Shown piece by piece: positions 1 through 9,167 of a stretch of 64,000 nucleotides of DNA. Under the pieces are notes generated by a model. The model searched no databases. It was given only the letters and a program-made list of their open reading frames with translations, and had not been told where the DNA came from. The DNA is from an uncultured Clostridia bacterium. Its GTDB lineage: Bacteria > Bacillota > Clostridia > UMGS1883. The stretch covers positions 1-64,000 of the forward strand of contig CANRCD010000010.1 of the NCBI GenBank assembly GCA_947629005.1. Reading direction: 5' to 3'. The first letter of the stretch is position 1, and the number at the start of each line of letters is the position of its first letter. Position numbers and translations under genes: made by a program.

Positions 1-417
1 AAGGAACTGGCGGTGAAGAAACGCCAACAGGTACAAGCAGAGCGCCGGATAGAGGAACTTGACCGATTATTTAAGCGTATTTACGAGGACAACGCCAGCG
101 GGAAACTATCTGACAGCAGGTTTCAAATGCTCTCTGACAGCTACGAACAGGAGCAGGAAGAACTGCGGGAAAAGCTGTTGCGATTGGACAAGGAAATCAA
201 CGAACAGGAAGAACAGGCAGAGAACATTGACAGGTTTATCAGCAAGGTAAAGAAATATCTTGACTTGGACGAGCTGACGCCCGCCGTGTTGAACGATATG
301 GTAAAGGCGGTATATGTCCATACGCCGGACAAGTCAAGCGGGCATAGGGAGCAGCAGATTGACATTTCCTATGACCTTGTGGGAATACTCCCCATGTCTT
401 TACTGGAAAGCCTGTAA
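1..417 (+). CDS. Large serine recombinase, C-terminal part (5' end outside window)
   Basis: This is the C-terminal tail of a large serine recombinase of the TndX/TnpX type, the enzyme that excises and integrates conjugative or mobilisable elements of Firmicutes. The reading frame is open from base 1, so the catalytic resolvase domain lies to the left of the window. What is visible is a Glu/Lys/Gln-rich coiled-coil stretch followed by the hydrophobic end seen in DUF4368-type recombinases (Asp-Ile-Ser-Tyr-Asp-Leu-Val-Gly-Ile-Leu-Pro). Such recombinases usually lie at one extremity of their element. The truncated cotJC fragment less than 300 bases downstream fits that position. Family assignment rests on the tail only. 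Confidence 0.8.
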   Translation, partial: KELAVKKRQQVQAERRIEELDRLFKRIYEDNASGKLSDSRFQMLSDSYEQEQEELREKLLRLDKEINEQEEQAENIDRFISKVKKYLDLDELTPAVLNDMVKAVYVHTPDKSSGHREQQIDISYDLVGILPMSLLESL

Positions 418-421
418 AACG

Positions 422-458
422 GAGAAACGGCATAGCCCGAAAGCTACGCCGTTTCCCG
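422..458 (+). terminator. Hairpin after the recombinase gene
   Basis: An imperfect stem of AAACGGC-A-TAGC paired with GCTA-C-GCCGTTT begins a few bases after the recombinase stop codon. It lacks a clear run of T after the stem, so it may be a weak terminator or simply a transcript-end structure. Confidence 0.45.
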
Positions 459-623
459 AAAACAATCTTATGCTGTTTTATGAGTGCTGCCCTAATGGCG
501 GCTCTTTTTTTCTTTGTTCTCTCCCTCGCCGGGCAATGTAAACGTTCCAATTGCGCGGCTCGACAAGTGACTTTTCACTATTTTTTGCTGGCAAGTAAAT
601 TTTATTAGAAACACGCAAGATTA

Positions 624-639
624 TATAGTTGCAACTATA
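624..639. repeat. 16-bp perfect palindrome near the element end
   Basis: The sequence TATAGTTGCAACTATA is a perfect 16-bp palindrome in an AT-rich stretch about 60 bases before the presumed junction with the chromosomal cotJC fragment. TAGTTGCA/TGCAACTA half-sites resemble MarR-type operators (known for that family), but no MarR gene is visible. It could instead be part of the recombination site of the element. Confidence 0.5.
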
Positions 640-698
640 ACCAAACATTCTATGGAAACGGCTCGTCCTATAAATTTTTATTTTGTTGTCTTTACAAA

Positions 699-875
699 GT
701 CGCAGCGGAGCAAAAGGCCCGTACGGTATACGACAATATACTCACTCTTGCGGACGACCCGGACGTCATCGACGTCATCAAATTCCTCCGCGAGCGCGAG
801 GTAGTGCACTTCCAGCGCTTCGGTGAAGCGCTCCGCCGCGTAACAGACCTAAAGGATTGCAAGAAGTACTACTGA
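699..875 (+). pseudogene. cotJC: 3' fragment of cotJC (manganese-catalase-like spore coat protein)
   Basis: An open frame without its own start encodes 58 residues beginning Val-Ala-Ala-Glu-Gln-Lys-Ala-Arg and containing Phe-Leu-Arg-Glu-Arg-Glu-Val-Val-His-Phe-Gln-Arg-Phe-Gly. This matches the C-terminal part of CotJC/manganese catalase, including the Glu and His that bind the di-manganese centre in that family. The frame loses similarity at about base 699, where AT-rich element sequence begins. The gene therefore appears cut by insertion of the serine-recombinase element, with the 5' part expected on the far side of it. CotJC normally belongs to the cotJABC spore-coat operon, so this also marks the host as a spore former. 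Confidence 0.75.
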
Positions 876-893
876 TAGCCTGAAAACAATAAC

Positions 894-925
894 TGCCCGC
901 CCCATACGAGGCGGGCAATATTTTT
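894..925 (+). terminator. Intrinsic terminator after the cotJC fragment
   Basis: TGCCCGCC (894-901) pairs perfectly with GGCGGGCA (910-917) across an 8-base loop and is followed by ATATTTTT. This is the natural rho-independent terminator of the cotJ operon, now left behind with the 3' fragment. Confidence 0.85.
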
Positions 926-927
926 GC

Positions 928-1094
928 TTAAAGAATACTGCTCTTTGCCTTCGGCTGCCGATAGTTAAGCCCATGGAGGCGCTTGTACCCCATAGGATTG
1001 GGTATTCCTCGCATTTAAGCCTCTTCATGGCAAGGTAAGTTTTAATGCTGCCTGTCTTTATATGGCGGAACAGCTTATCGTACTGTACATCCAA
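928..1094 (-). other. Possible decayed coding remnant, unidentified
   Basis: The minus strand holds protein-like sequence that changes frame once. From 1094 one frame reads Met-Asp-Val-Gln-Tyr-Asp-Lys-Leu-Phe-Arg-His-Ile-Lys-Thr-Gly. A second frame then reads Asn-Pro-Met-Gly-Tyr-Lys-Arg-Leu-His-Gly-Leu-Asn-Tyr-Arg and stops at 928, just before the shared terminator. A single frameshift would join the two. I do not recognise the family, and the whole segment could be chance reading of a non-coding region. It lies between the cotJC fragment and the CE15 remnant, both of which are broken, so decay is plausible. Confidence 0.25.
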
Positions 1095-1097
1095 GTT

Positions 1098-1390
1098 TTA
1101 ATATATGTTTGAAATAGAAACAAAAACCGCATGGCCCATCGCCTTGCCGTAACGGGAGCACCCGACTACGGTCAGGCGTTTTGTGTCAATGCTTTCATGA
1201 TTTTCGAGTATTTTACAGATGATAACGAGCACCACAGTCCCTGCAAGCTCGCAGGAGAAGCTGTCGGCATTGTTGGGTTCTATCTCGTCTGCGCAGCAAA
1301 TCGCAATCACATAACCGCTTGTCATAAGCATGACAGTCGGAACACGGTCATGTGAGTTTGACAAATAAACTATTGCCGGAGCCTTAAAAT
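1098..1390 (-). pseudogene. Remnant of a CE15 glucuronoyl esterase
   Basis: About 97 residues on the minus strand carry Ile-Asp-Thr-Lys-Arg-Leu-Thr-Val-Val followed by Gly-Cys-Ser-Arg-Tyr-Gly-Lys. GCSRxGK is the nucleophile motif of CE15 4-O-methyl-glucuronoyl methylesterases, which cleave lignin-glucuronoxylan ester links. Upstream Pro-Ala-Ile-Val-Tyr-Leu and the Gly-Tyr-Val-Ile segment fit the alpha/beta-hydrolase core of that family. CE15 enzymes are about 400 residues, so the N-terminus, the acid residue and the catalytic His region are missing. The remnant starts inside the terminator of the neighbouring 2521-aa gene and has no ribosome binding site of its own. I read it as a decayed fragment; family confidence rests mainly on one motif. 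Confidence 0.5.
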
Positions 1391-1398
1391 GCGTTCGC

Positions 1399-1429
1399 AA
1401 AAGGGCCGCCGTGTTTTTCACGGCGGCCC
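1399..1429 (-). terminator. Intrinsic terminator of the 2521-aa surface protein gene
   Basis: Read on the minus strand, GGGCCGCCGTG pairs perfectly with CACGGCGGCCC over an 11-bp stem with a 5-base loop and is followed by TTTT. It begins 29 bases after the stop codon of the large gene. Confidence 0.8.
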
Positions 1430-1457
1430 CGGCTGCATGAATGGCGCCTCCGCACTA

Positions 1458-4400
1458 TCAAAGACTTATCTCAAGGCTTTCGCAGAGCGGGAGCATGGTT
1501 TCAAAAGATTTCCAGACAAATATTTTGACGCGTTTTGTTCCCTTGGCGGGAAGCAGGGCGCTGCCGTTATCTATCCGCGCTATGCCGAGCTGTTTCCCGT
1601 CGGCCCCATAGCTAACCGCAATGAACTCGGCGCTGGGAGGAACATTTTCGTATTCAACGCTGACGCGCAGTTCGTCGCCTTCGGGTAGGGCCGTTGCGGA
1701 TTTCAGTACGGGCTTGGGAGCCTCCGTGACCTCGACCTCCAGCTCTACAGTCCTGATAAGGGCCGAGGGCAGAGTGTTGTAGATGTCGCGATAGCTCATC
1801 TTTTCGCCGCTGTTCGTAACAAAGACATCCGCCGCGGGAGAGAGCACAGCCTTGAGCTTGGTTGTTCCGACAGACTTGGCTGTGATTACGCCGTTAGTCT
1901 CGGAAAGAATATCTATGTTTTCGGGAATAAGCTCAATTCGGGGATAATTGGACTGATCCTCACCCTCAAAACGTCCTCTAAGGGTCAGCATATCGCCGTC
2001 CTTCATGGTGATTTTGCCCTCATAGGCCGTGGTTCCGCTTCTGTCAGTGATGGTGACTGGTTTTTTCATGAGCCTTGCCAACTCCTCGGGGGCGCGTCTT
2101 TCAACGCTGTATGCAGCAATGCCGCCGTTTGAAATAATTCTCACATCCGCCGTTTCGACTATATCTGTTCCGTCACGGCTCTCTTTGAAAGACGAATCGG
2201 GCATATAACCGTCCACCGTCACGATGCGGGTCTCGCCGACCATGAGATCGAATTCGTCGCTTGAGGCCAGAATTCCCTCGCTGCCCACATAGACAACCTC
2301 ACCATAGGCGTTTTCACTGGAAATGTTTTTAACTTCGACCGTAAATCGGGCTCGGTTCCGGCTTGTCATCTCATGAGAAACATGAGTTATTTCAAACTTG
2401 GATAAGTTTTCCAGTTCCTTTCTGTCCTGACCGCAAATAATAGAACCCTGTATGGCACGGGCCGCTAGGGTCGTACCCTCCAAAATATCGGGAACGGACC
2501 AGGGTATCCGTACCGTAGTCTGTTCTCCTCCCGTAAGGACACCTGTATCGACGCTGCCAATAAGGACGCTTTCGCCGTCCTTTTCCATGAACAGATTAAT
2601 CCTTGTGCTCTTGGATGGCAGAGGAGACATATTCTTGACCGATATTTCTACATCTGTATTTCCCCGTCCGGAGAAGATGCTGTCCGAATTTGTAATGCTC
2701 ACTCTGAAAGCCGGCATATCAATGTCAAAGTCCGAGCACACAAGGGAGCGGTCGTCTCTGTTCTCGGCAGCCACATCGACGCCGGATATTTCGGTTATGG
2801 ATGACATACCTTTTAGATATACCATCCTGAGAATTCCGTTCCCCGCTGTCAAGCAGTCTACCTGACTGAAGTTAGCGCCCAGATCGTCCGTGAGCTGCAC
2901 GGGGGTCGTCCACGTACCCTGACATAGCCTTTCCACGATGGGATCGCCCGCTACCACGCGGCCCTTTTCGCCGTTTATATCCTCGGTAGTGTTCCAGTCA
3001 ATGAGTTTTCCGTCCTCATCCTTCTCAGGATAGCGGAGCGGATTGCCGCTTTCGTCAGTGAGGGTACGCTCCAGCCATTTAAAGGTTTTCATGGTCAGGT
3101 ATATCTGCCGCTCGGAATAGTGGTTTTCCGGCAGCGAGGCCTCGCTGCTCGAGGGATCTATGCCATCCTTGACGCGGATACTGTCTTCGCACCATAAGAT
3201 GTAGACGTTGTTCCCGTCGCATCTCACGGTGTATTCCGTAAAGGGATTTTCTTTACTGCCGCTTACCACGGTTTCCTCACCGGAATAAACGGGATAGTAT
3301 TTGTTGATGAGGAAAACCTCGGTGTCGTCCTTAGCCTTTGCGCTCACAAGATTGTCCACAATACTGCTGATATTCACGGCGGCAATATTGTCTCCACTGA
3401 CGTAATAGAGCCACCGTCCGTCAGGGGCGGATATCATCTTGAGATGACTCTGAGAAAGAGCGTCATTTGTGAGACGCATGGCGGGATAGACCTTTTGGCT
3501 GTCAAAGCTGTACAGCTGAATAAATATATCGCTGTCCTCCGTCGTCTTCTCGTCTCCGTCAAGGTCTACAAGGTAGGCCGAAACGGCGAAGTCACCGCAG
3601 CCGATGGTTTCGTTTTCGAGAATTTTGGGGTCGGCGGAAAGGGTCTTTATTTCAATTTCGCTGCTTTTAGGCTCCCTCTGCCAAAGACCGTCGTAGGGCA
3701 GGGAGCCGTCTTCAATAAGGAGGTTGGTCTCGTCCACATAAACGTACTTTGAAATATCGACAAATCTCTGACCGTACCAGTCGTTTCCAAATACTCGGGC
3801 TTCCTCCGGAGACAGGGCGCTTTCCAAAGCGGAGAGGCTTTCGCCGGTGTACTCCTCCGCCCACCGATTTTTTTCAAAGTCGTAAAGCCTGTAAGCTATC
3901 AGCGAATTCGGGTTGAGAACATCGCCCACCGTCAGTTCGCCGCCGGTTTCCTGGTACAGACTTTTAGTGTAGCTGATGACAAGGTCCTTTTTCCCGTTTT
4001 CCTCGCGGTATGCCACGGAGGCGAAATCATCCCCGTAAACATCGGAGGAGGTGGTTTTTGTTACGGACTGAATCTGCCCGAAGGTCAGGGATTTTTTGTC
4101 GAAAAACGCGCATTTTATGTTTCGGCTGTTGAGTCTGGTTGCCACATCGTCCGTGTCAATGCCGGCCTCCTCGCTTGACCATACCACAAGAAAGCTGTCG
4201 TTCAGGTCAAAGACCTTCAGATTTGCATCGCTGACCGACTTGCGGTCCACGGGCCGCGGCCACGACCATGCGCCGTCCTGATAGAGGGAGTAGTTGAGCT
4301 GCGTCCCTCTTTCATCGCTGTTCAAAAACAGCATCAGATGCTGTCCCGCGCCCAAATCGAGTATCCTTGGGGCCGCATAGGGATAGGCGCCGGCCTGGAG

Positions 4401-7400
4401 CTCGCGCTCTCTATGGCGTCCGTCATCCGCCAAGGTCACGGCTACAGCAGGATCCCAATCGCCACGGTTGGCCAGATACAGCTTTTTATCAGTGTCCTCG
4501 GGCGTTATAACGTCATATCTGTAGTCCTCGCCGGTATCCAGAAGAGAAGCCAGCGAGCCGGTGGCAAACATATCGAACTTCTTTTTTGCTATCTCCCAGT
4601 TCTTTTGAACAAGGCCTCCAAGTATATCCAGCACAAGATTTGCCGACAGGGTAACATTGCCCGCGCCCTCGCCGGCAGAGGTGAATACCATGTCAAAATC
4701 GGCTTTGCCGTCCAAGGAAACCGCGGCGATCTTATCGCTGTATATCGCGGTCCCCACCGAAAGCTTCACGCTTGGGCGGACGATGAGTCTGCCGTATATG
4801 CTCAGCCTTCTGTTTACGGAGGAGGTGCCCAGCTTGGTAAGGTCAATGGTTCCCTGATCATCCATATACAGGTAGTCGGGAGCGCCGGGATTCTTATAGA
4901 ACGGCTCAACAGCCATCATTGCGGAAATATCGCCGCTGAGGTCTCCTTTTACAAAAACCGGCATCCCTATCGGCGTCATATATTCGGCCTTTGCGCTGGC
5001 GGAGCCGTTAACATAGCCGGTTATGACAAAGTTTTTGAAATAATAGCGGTTTTCCTTTTGATCATAGCCCATAACCAGTTCCAGCGCCACATTCAGATCC
5101 GCGCTGAGATCCGAGGTGATGCCGACCTTGCGCTTGCCGTTTTTATCATCCTCGTCCACAGCCTCCTTCGCTATGTCCGAGGCGTTGTCCTTCAGTTTGT
5201 CGTCGTCCGCCTTTTGATCCGATGTTTTGTCACTGTCGGCCAGTTTTGAAACGGAATCGAGCTTTTCGGCCTCCAGCTTTACGGCTTCGGAGTTGGAGAC
5301 CGAGCCCTTACCCTGGGGACCGGCGTAGTTTTTGGAAAAGCTGGTCTTAAAGCCGTAGCTGATAATTCTGTCGTTATTATCTTCGGTTCTCACCAGTCCG
5401 GCCGATTCAAGAGCGTCGGTGGCCGCGGAATCCAGTCCGACTACCAGACCGAGATCAAATATGGCGTCAACATCGCCCATGAAATCAATAACATTGTTTA
5501 CCGGCGACCGGAAGGAGTTGATAATATTTATTACCGAAAGCTTGGGCTTATATTCCATGCCGACATTGTGGGGAATATAGTCCAGGCCCCTCTGGTCGTG
5601 TATGCGGATAACAAGATAGTCGCCCGGGGCCACGTGCTCCGTGGCTGGGTTAAAGCTGTAGTTGTAGGCGTCGGGATTGTTCTTGTTCTTCTCAAGCAGT
5701 TCGGGATCCTTTATTTCATAGTTGTGGCTGTCCTCGTTCAGGACGGCGGTATATGTTTTTTTGAGAACGCCGTCTTTGCTGTGGCGTTCCACATCCACCT
5801 TTCCCACCGTAGCTGTCCCGGGCAGCAGCTCGTCTATCTTGAAGCTGTACAGATGGCGTTTATCTTCGTTGGAAATGGCAAAATCGTCAATGGGGTCAAG
5901 GCTCGTGCCGTTAATGCGGTAGGCGTTGAAGTCCCTGACGTTAAAGGTATTGTACTCGTCTACGATAAATTCCACCGCGCTGCGGTTGACCGTCACATCG
6001 CCCGAGTACACCTTTCCGCCGTAAACCAGAGCGGAGGTATAGGTCTCGCCCGGTTCAAAATTTGATGAGGTCAGCGACCAGCTGCCGTTTTCATCGGTCG
6101 TATCCACAAGTCCGCCGGCCGTTACCGTCGCTCCCGCTATGGGAATTCTTGTCTTTTGTGGGCGAGGCTTTGAATTTTCAATAACAGTGCTCGTTTCGAG
6201 CTGTACCCTGCCCGAAAGGGTGTTGCTGATAAGCGCGCTGTTTTTGGGCTTGGGAACAATGTTGAAATAGAGCAGCACATTCCCCGTCACGGAGGGCACA
6301 TAATCAAAGGTGTCTCCGGCGTAAACCCCCTTGTTGATAACAGAGTAGCTTTGCCCAAGGGCCTTTATCTCGCTGTCGGAAAGTATGCCGTCGCGGTTTG
6401 TGTCGCCTGTGAAATCCTGCCACTGGAATTTGAAGTCGGTTTCGGAATCATCGTTAAAGCTGCCGATAAGCTTGTACGCACTGCCCGCCTTATACGGGGA
6501 GACGACTATTTCATCGCCCCTTAAAAGGCCGTTTTCATCCGGTCCTTTATACTCCGCCTTATGGTTGCCGTCTTCGTTGCCCAGATATACCGCAAAGCCC
6601 TTGCCTTGGTCGTCCGCGTTGACCGACCTGGGATTTACGGCAACGGTAATCGAGGGCTTCTGATATATCGCCTCAAGGACGTTATGAGTTTTCGGCGGGG
6701 AGAACAGCAGTTCTCCCCCTAACGGCGAATCTAGGTTGGCGGATATTTTTTCCCAATCGCTCGCCGTGTTGTACGCGGGAGAAAAATCTCTGTAGAAATC
6801 GTTAGCGGCCCCTGTCGACATATCCGCCAGCGAACGCTCTATCTCATCGGAGGTGACTTTTGCTGCCCCGTCGTTTACGCAGCTCCCGTCAAAGCCGCTG
6901 ACGATATCGTTGCCCCTGTCGGATACGAATATGCGGAGTTTATCCAGAAGTCCTGTCCTGACGGTTTCTTCGTTTTTAAAGGTTCCGGGAGCGAAAGAGG
7001 ATTTGCTCTCGTCGATTTTTATTGTAGTAAAGGCGGTTTTCTGCTTATATACCGGGAATATGCGATAGCAGGGGAAGGACTCGCCGTCGTGGGTGACGCT
7101 GAGCCTTGCCACGCTCCCGATGGGCTTGCCGTCAACGTCCTTGAGCATACCGCTGTAAAGGTCCTTTATGGAGAACTCGGTGCCCTTATAGTAATAAAAC
7201 TTCTTGTCCGCTCCGGATACGGTTTCGAACTTTATGCCCCAAAGGTAAACTCCGTCGAGGAATTCCTCCGGCATATCCGTGACCTCAAGGCTGACCGTGT
7301 CGTCGTTATAGAAAAACTTTGAGCCCGTAACATCGCTTTCGCCCTTAAACTTCAGCCTTCCCGCGAGAAAGGGCTCGCCCTCGTTCTCAAAATCCGTGGG

Positions 7401-9023
7401 AGAGGTATATACCTTCCGCTGAATCATCGCGTCATCGTCCCAGAATCCGGTCTGCACCTCTATGGGCAGGTAGTGGAGCTTCACATCCCGCGAAAAGATG
7501 CCGTAGGCCTTTTGGTTATAGCCGAAAACGGAGGTGGAAAATGTGACGGAACCGGAGCTTCGTTCCCTATCGGTCAGGGTGAAGGTGTTCGTTGTTGTAC
7601 CGTATTTGCCGTGGTGCGAAGCCTTCACGTTTCCTCCGACTGAGATGACGTTGTCCATATCGTCATAATAGCCGCTGCTGCCGTGCCAGCCGAAAAGCCA
7701 CCATCTGGTGTCGAACCAGGTGCCCTGGGAGGCTTCCTCGCTGGTGACAGAAAGCTTGCCCACCATGGAGAGGTCCAGCTCGCTGGTGACCGATGACGTC
7801 CGATTGTAGGAGGAGATGGGCAAAAAGTAGTAATCGTCGCTGCCGCCGGTCTCCACGAGCCCCTGCTGCGAAGTGGGCTCAAGCTTTACCGTGGCCGTCC
7901 GCGTCCATGGGTCGTTTGCCATGAGGGCGGCATCCCCGTCCGCAGCCTCCTCGGCGCTGGAGCCGAGGCAGCGGATATTCACTGTCGCGGCTTCGTCGGA
8001 GCCGTCTATGTAAACACTGAAACTTACGTCCTCAAGCAGAGGATGCTTTTTTATGGGAATTTCTATTTTCCGGTACTGCTGACCCGGAACAAAGGTCAGT
8101 TCGACGGCGAACCCATCGTAGAATTCACCCTCCGGCGCGGTGCCCTCGGCGGAGGAAACCGTGGCTGTGGCGTAGCGTGAAATTCCCGTTTTACGCTGTA
8201 CCGTGAGCTCGGCGCTCAGGTTTTCCCTCTCCACGCTTACCTCGGCTTCGGTGAAGGCAAAGGTTATCTCCTCAGGCTCCTCATTGTCCTTTATGTTCAT
8301 AAAGCCGGTGGGATTTTCACTGACGTCGCCGTTCACGGGGTCAAGGAGCACAAAAAGCACCTGCTCGTCATCCTCGCTGTCGCTGTCATCTATGACGTCG
8401 AACTTTATCTTTTTCATGTACTCGCCGGCCTTAAATTCAAGGGTGTATTCCACGCCGTCGAACTGACGGTACATCTCCTCGTAAGCCTGTGAAAGAGCGC
8501 TCACGTCGTCGGCGTCGGCCTCGCGCCAATTCGTATATTCCGTTTTTGTGCCCGTAAGTATCGCCTTGGCGCTGCGCATATCCTTGCCGAGAGCGCTTTG
8601 GGGATCTTCGGTCTGCGAAGCGTTCCCGTCCGACGGCCCGCCGCCGTAATAGAGAGAGTCAGCCTTCGTATTGGCGGGCAGCGCTTTGCCGGAAGCAGCG
8701 CCCGAAATTTTGAGAACATAGTCTTCGCCGTACCGAGCGGTCATATCTATTGCCTTGAATACTACACTGGCGGCTTGATCGGTATTTCCGCGCCGTACCA
8801 CGGCGAACTCCGCTTCCCTGATGTCCTCGCTTGTTTCCATTCTGGGGGTCAGAAAATCAAACATTCCCTTTGGGTAGTCCGTTTCATCCACCGAAGAAAG
8901 CAGAGTCTGCCTTATTTCCTCCTCGGCGATTCCGTTTTCGGCAAAAACAGGAACAGAGGCCGCCGCCATAACGGCAGCCATGGCCATTGCGCCCGCTCTT
9001 TTCAGGGTATTTCTGTTAAGCAT
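1458..9023 (-). CDS. Giant secreted multidomain protein with Calx-beta, CARDB-like and Big-like domains
   Basis: This 2521-residue protein begins with a signal peptide (basic start, then an Ala/Met-rich core ending Val-Phe-Ala). Two Calx-beta-like regions follow at about 40-250 and 251-355; such domains bind calcium in adhesins. Near residue 875 an EF-hand/dockerin-like loop (Asp-Thr-Asn-Arg-Asp-Gly-Ile) appears, then a carboxypeptidase-regulatory-like fold at about 945-1010 and a Lys/Asp-rich charged stretch at about 1250-1300. A long region from about 1540 to 1900 looks propeller-like, two CARDB-like domains lie at about 2100-2270, and a Big-like domain follows. The last 90 residues are the module shared with three other secreted proteins in this window. 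No catalytic motif was recognised. A surface adhesin or scaffold is likely. The start has the upstream sequence GTGAAGGATC. Confidence 0.8.
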   Translation of the reverse strand: MLNRNTLKRAGAMAMAAVMAAASVPVFAENGIAEEEIRQTLLSSVDETDYPKGMFDFLTPRMETSEDIREAEFAVVRRGNTDQAASVVFKAIDMTARYGEDYVLKISGAASGKALPANTKADSLYYGGGPSDGNASQTEDPQSALGKDMRSAKAILTGTKTEYTNWREADADDVSALSQAYEEMYRQFDGVEYTLEFKAGEYMKKIKFDVIDDSDSEDDEQVLFVLLDPVNGDVSENPTGFMNIKDNEEPEEITFAFTEAEVSVERENLSAELTVQRKTGISRYATATVSSAEGTAPEGEFYDGFAVELTFVPGQQYRKIEIPIKKHPLLEDVSFSVYIDGSDEAATVNIRCLGSSAEEAADGDAALMANDPWTRTATVKLEPTSQQGLVETGGSDDYYFLPISSYNRTSSVTSELDLSMVGKLSVTSEEASQGTWFDTRWWLFGWHGSSGYYDDMDNVISVGGNVKASHHGKYGTTTNTFTLTDRERSSGSVTFSTSVFGYNQKAYGIFSRDVKLHYLPIEVQTGFWDDDAMIQRKVYTSPTDFENEGEPFLAGRLKFKGESDVTGSKFFYNDDTVSLEVTDMPEEFLDGVYLWGIKFETVSGADKKFYYYKGTEFSIKDLYSGMLKDVDGKPIGSVARLSVTHDGESFPCYRIFPVYKQKTAFTTIKIDESKSSFAPGTFKNEETVRTGLLDKLRIFVSDRGNDIVSGFDGSCVNDGAAKVTSDEIERSLADMSTGAANDFYRDFSPAYNTASDWEKISANLDSPLGGELLFSPPKTHNVLEAIYQKPSITVAVNPRSVNADDQGKGFAVYLGNEDGNHKAEYKGPDENGLLRGDEIVVSPYKAGSAYKLIGSFNDDSETDFKFQWQDFTGDTNRDGILSDSEIKALGQSYSVINKGVYAGDTFDYVPSVTGNVLLYFNIVPKPKNSALISNTLSGRVQLETSTVIENSKPRPQKTRIPIAGATVTAGGLVDTTDENGSWSLTSSNFEPGETYTSALVYGGKVYSGDVTVNRSAVEFIVDEYNTFNVRDFNAYRINGTSLDPIDDFAISNEDKRHLYSFKIDELLPGTATVGKVDVERHSKDGVLKKTYTAVLNEDSHNYEIKDPELLEKNKNNPDAYNYSFNPATEHVAPGDYLVIRIHDQRGLDYIPHNVGMEYKPKLSVINIINSFRSPVNNVIDFMGDVDAIFDLGLVVGLDSAATDALESAGLVRTEDNNDRIISYGFKTSFSKNYAGPQGKGSVSNSEAVKLEAEKLDSVSKLADSDKTSDQKADDDKLKDNASDIAKEAVDEDDKNGKRKVGITSDLSADLNVALELVMGYDQKENRYYFKNFVITGYVNGSASAKAEYMTPIGMPVFVKGDLSGDISAMMAVEPFYKNPGAPDYLYMDDQGTIDLTKLGTSSVNRRLSIYGRLIVRPSVKLSVGTAIYSDKIAAVSLDGKADFDMVFTSAGEGAGNVTLSANLVLDILGGLVQKNWEIAKKKFDMFATGSLASLLDTGEDYRYDVITPEDTDKKLYLANRGDWDPAVAVTLADDGRHRERELQAGAYPYAAPRILDLGAGQHLMLFLNSDERGTQLNYSLYQDGAWSWPRPVDRKSVSDANLKVFDLNDSFLVVWSSEEAGIDTDDVATRLNSRNIKCAFFDKKSLTFGQIQSVTKTTSSDVYGDDFASVAYREENGKKDLVISYTKSLYQETGGELTVGDVLNPNSLIAYRLYDFEKNRWAEEYTGESLSALESALSPEEARVFGNDWYGQRFVDISKYVYVDETNLLIEDGSLPYDGLWQREPKSSEIEIKTLSADPKILENETIGCGDFAVSAYLVDLDGDEKTTEDSDIFIQLYSFDSQKVYPAMRLTNDALSQSHLKMISAPDGRWLYYVSGDNIAAVNISSIVDNLVSAKAKDDTEVFLINKYYPVYSGEETVVSGSKENPFTEYTVRCDGNNVYILWCEDSIRVKDGIDPSSSEASLPENHYSERQIYLTMKTFKWLERTLTDESGNPLRYPEKDEDGKLIDWNTTEDINGEKGRVVAGDPIVERLCQGTWTTPVQLTDDLGANFSQVDCLTAGNGILRMVYLKGMSSITEISGVDVAAENRDDRSLVCSDFDIDMPAFRVSITNSDSIFSGRGNTDVEISVKNMSPLPSKSTRINLFMEKDGESVLIGSVDTGVLTGGEQTTVRIPWSVPDILEGTTLAARAIQGSIICGQDRKELENLSKFEITHVSHEMTSRNRARFTVEVKNISSENAYGEVVYVGSEGILASSDEFDLMVGETRIVTVDGYMPDSSFKESRDGTDIVETADVRIISNGGIAAYSVERRAPEELARLMKKPVTITDRSGTTAYEGKITMKDGDMLTLRGRFEGEDQSNYPRIELIPENIDILSETNGVITAKSVGTTKLKAVLSPAADVFVTNSGEKMSYRDIYNTLPSALIRTVELEVEVTEAPKPVLKSATALPEGDELRVSVEYENVPPSAEFIAVSYGADGKQLGIARIDNGSALLPAKGTKRVKIFVWKSFETMLPLCESLEISL

Positions 9024-9167
9024 GATCCTTCACTCTCTTGTCTTTTATATTTTCGTAAGGAGCCGAAACACATATTTTATTCGCCGACTCCGTGTCTATC
9101 CGTTTATTCGCTCGGTGTAAAAACCGTCCGTCCAAACAGGCTGCCGCTTACCGAAAATAAAATTTTG

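Noticed and set aside
1389-1688. A 99-codon plus-strand frame at the end of the surface protein gene
   Set aside because: It begins in the terminator and runs antisense to the conserved C-terminal module; no ribosome binding site.
9024-9167. A riboswitch or leader RNA upstream of the 2521-aa gene
   Set aside because: The 144-base region was inspected for conserved riboswitch cores and a terminator/antiterminator pair; nothing convincing was seen.
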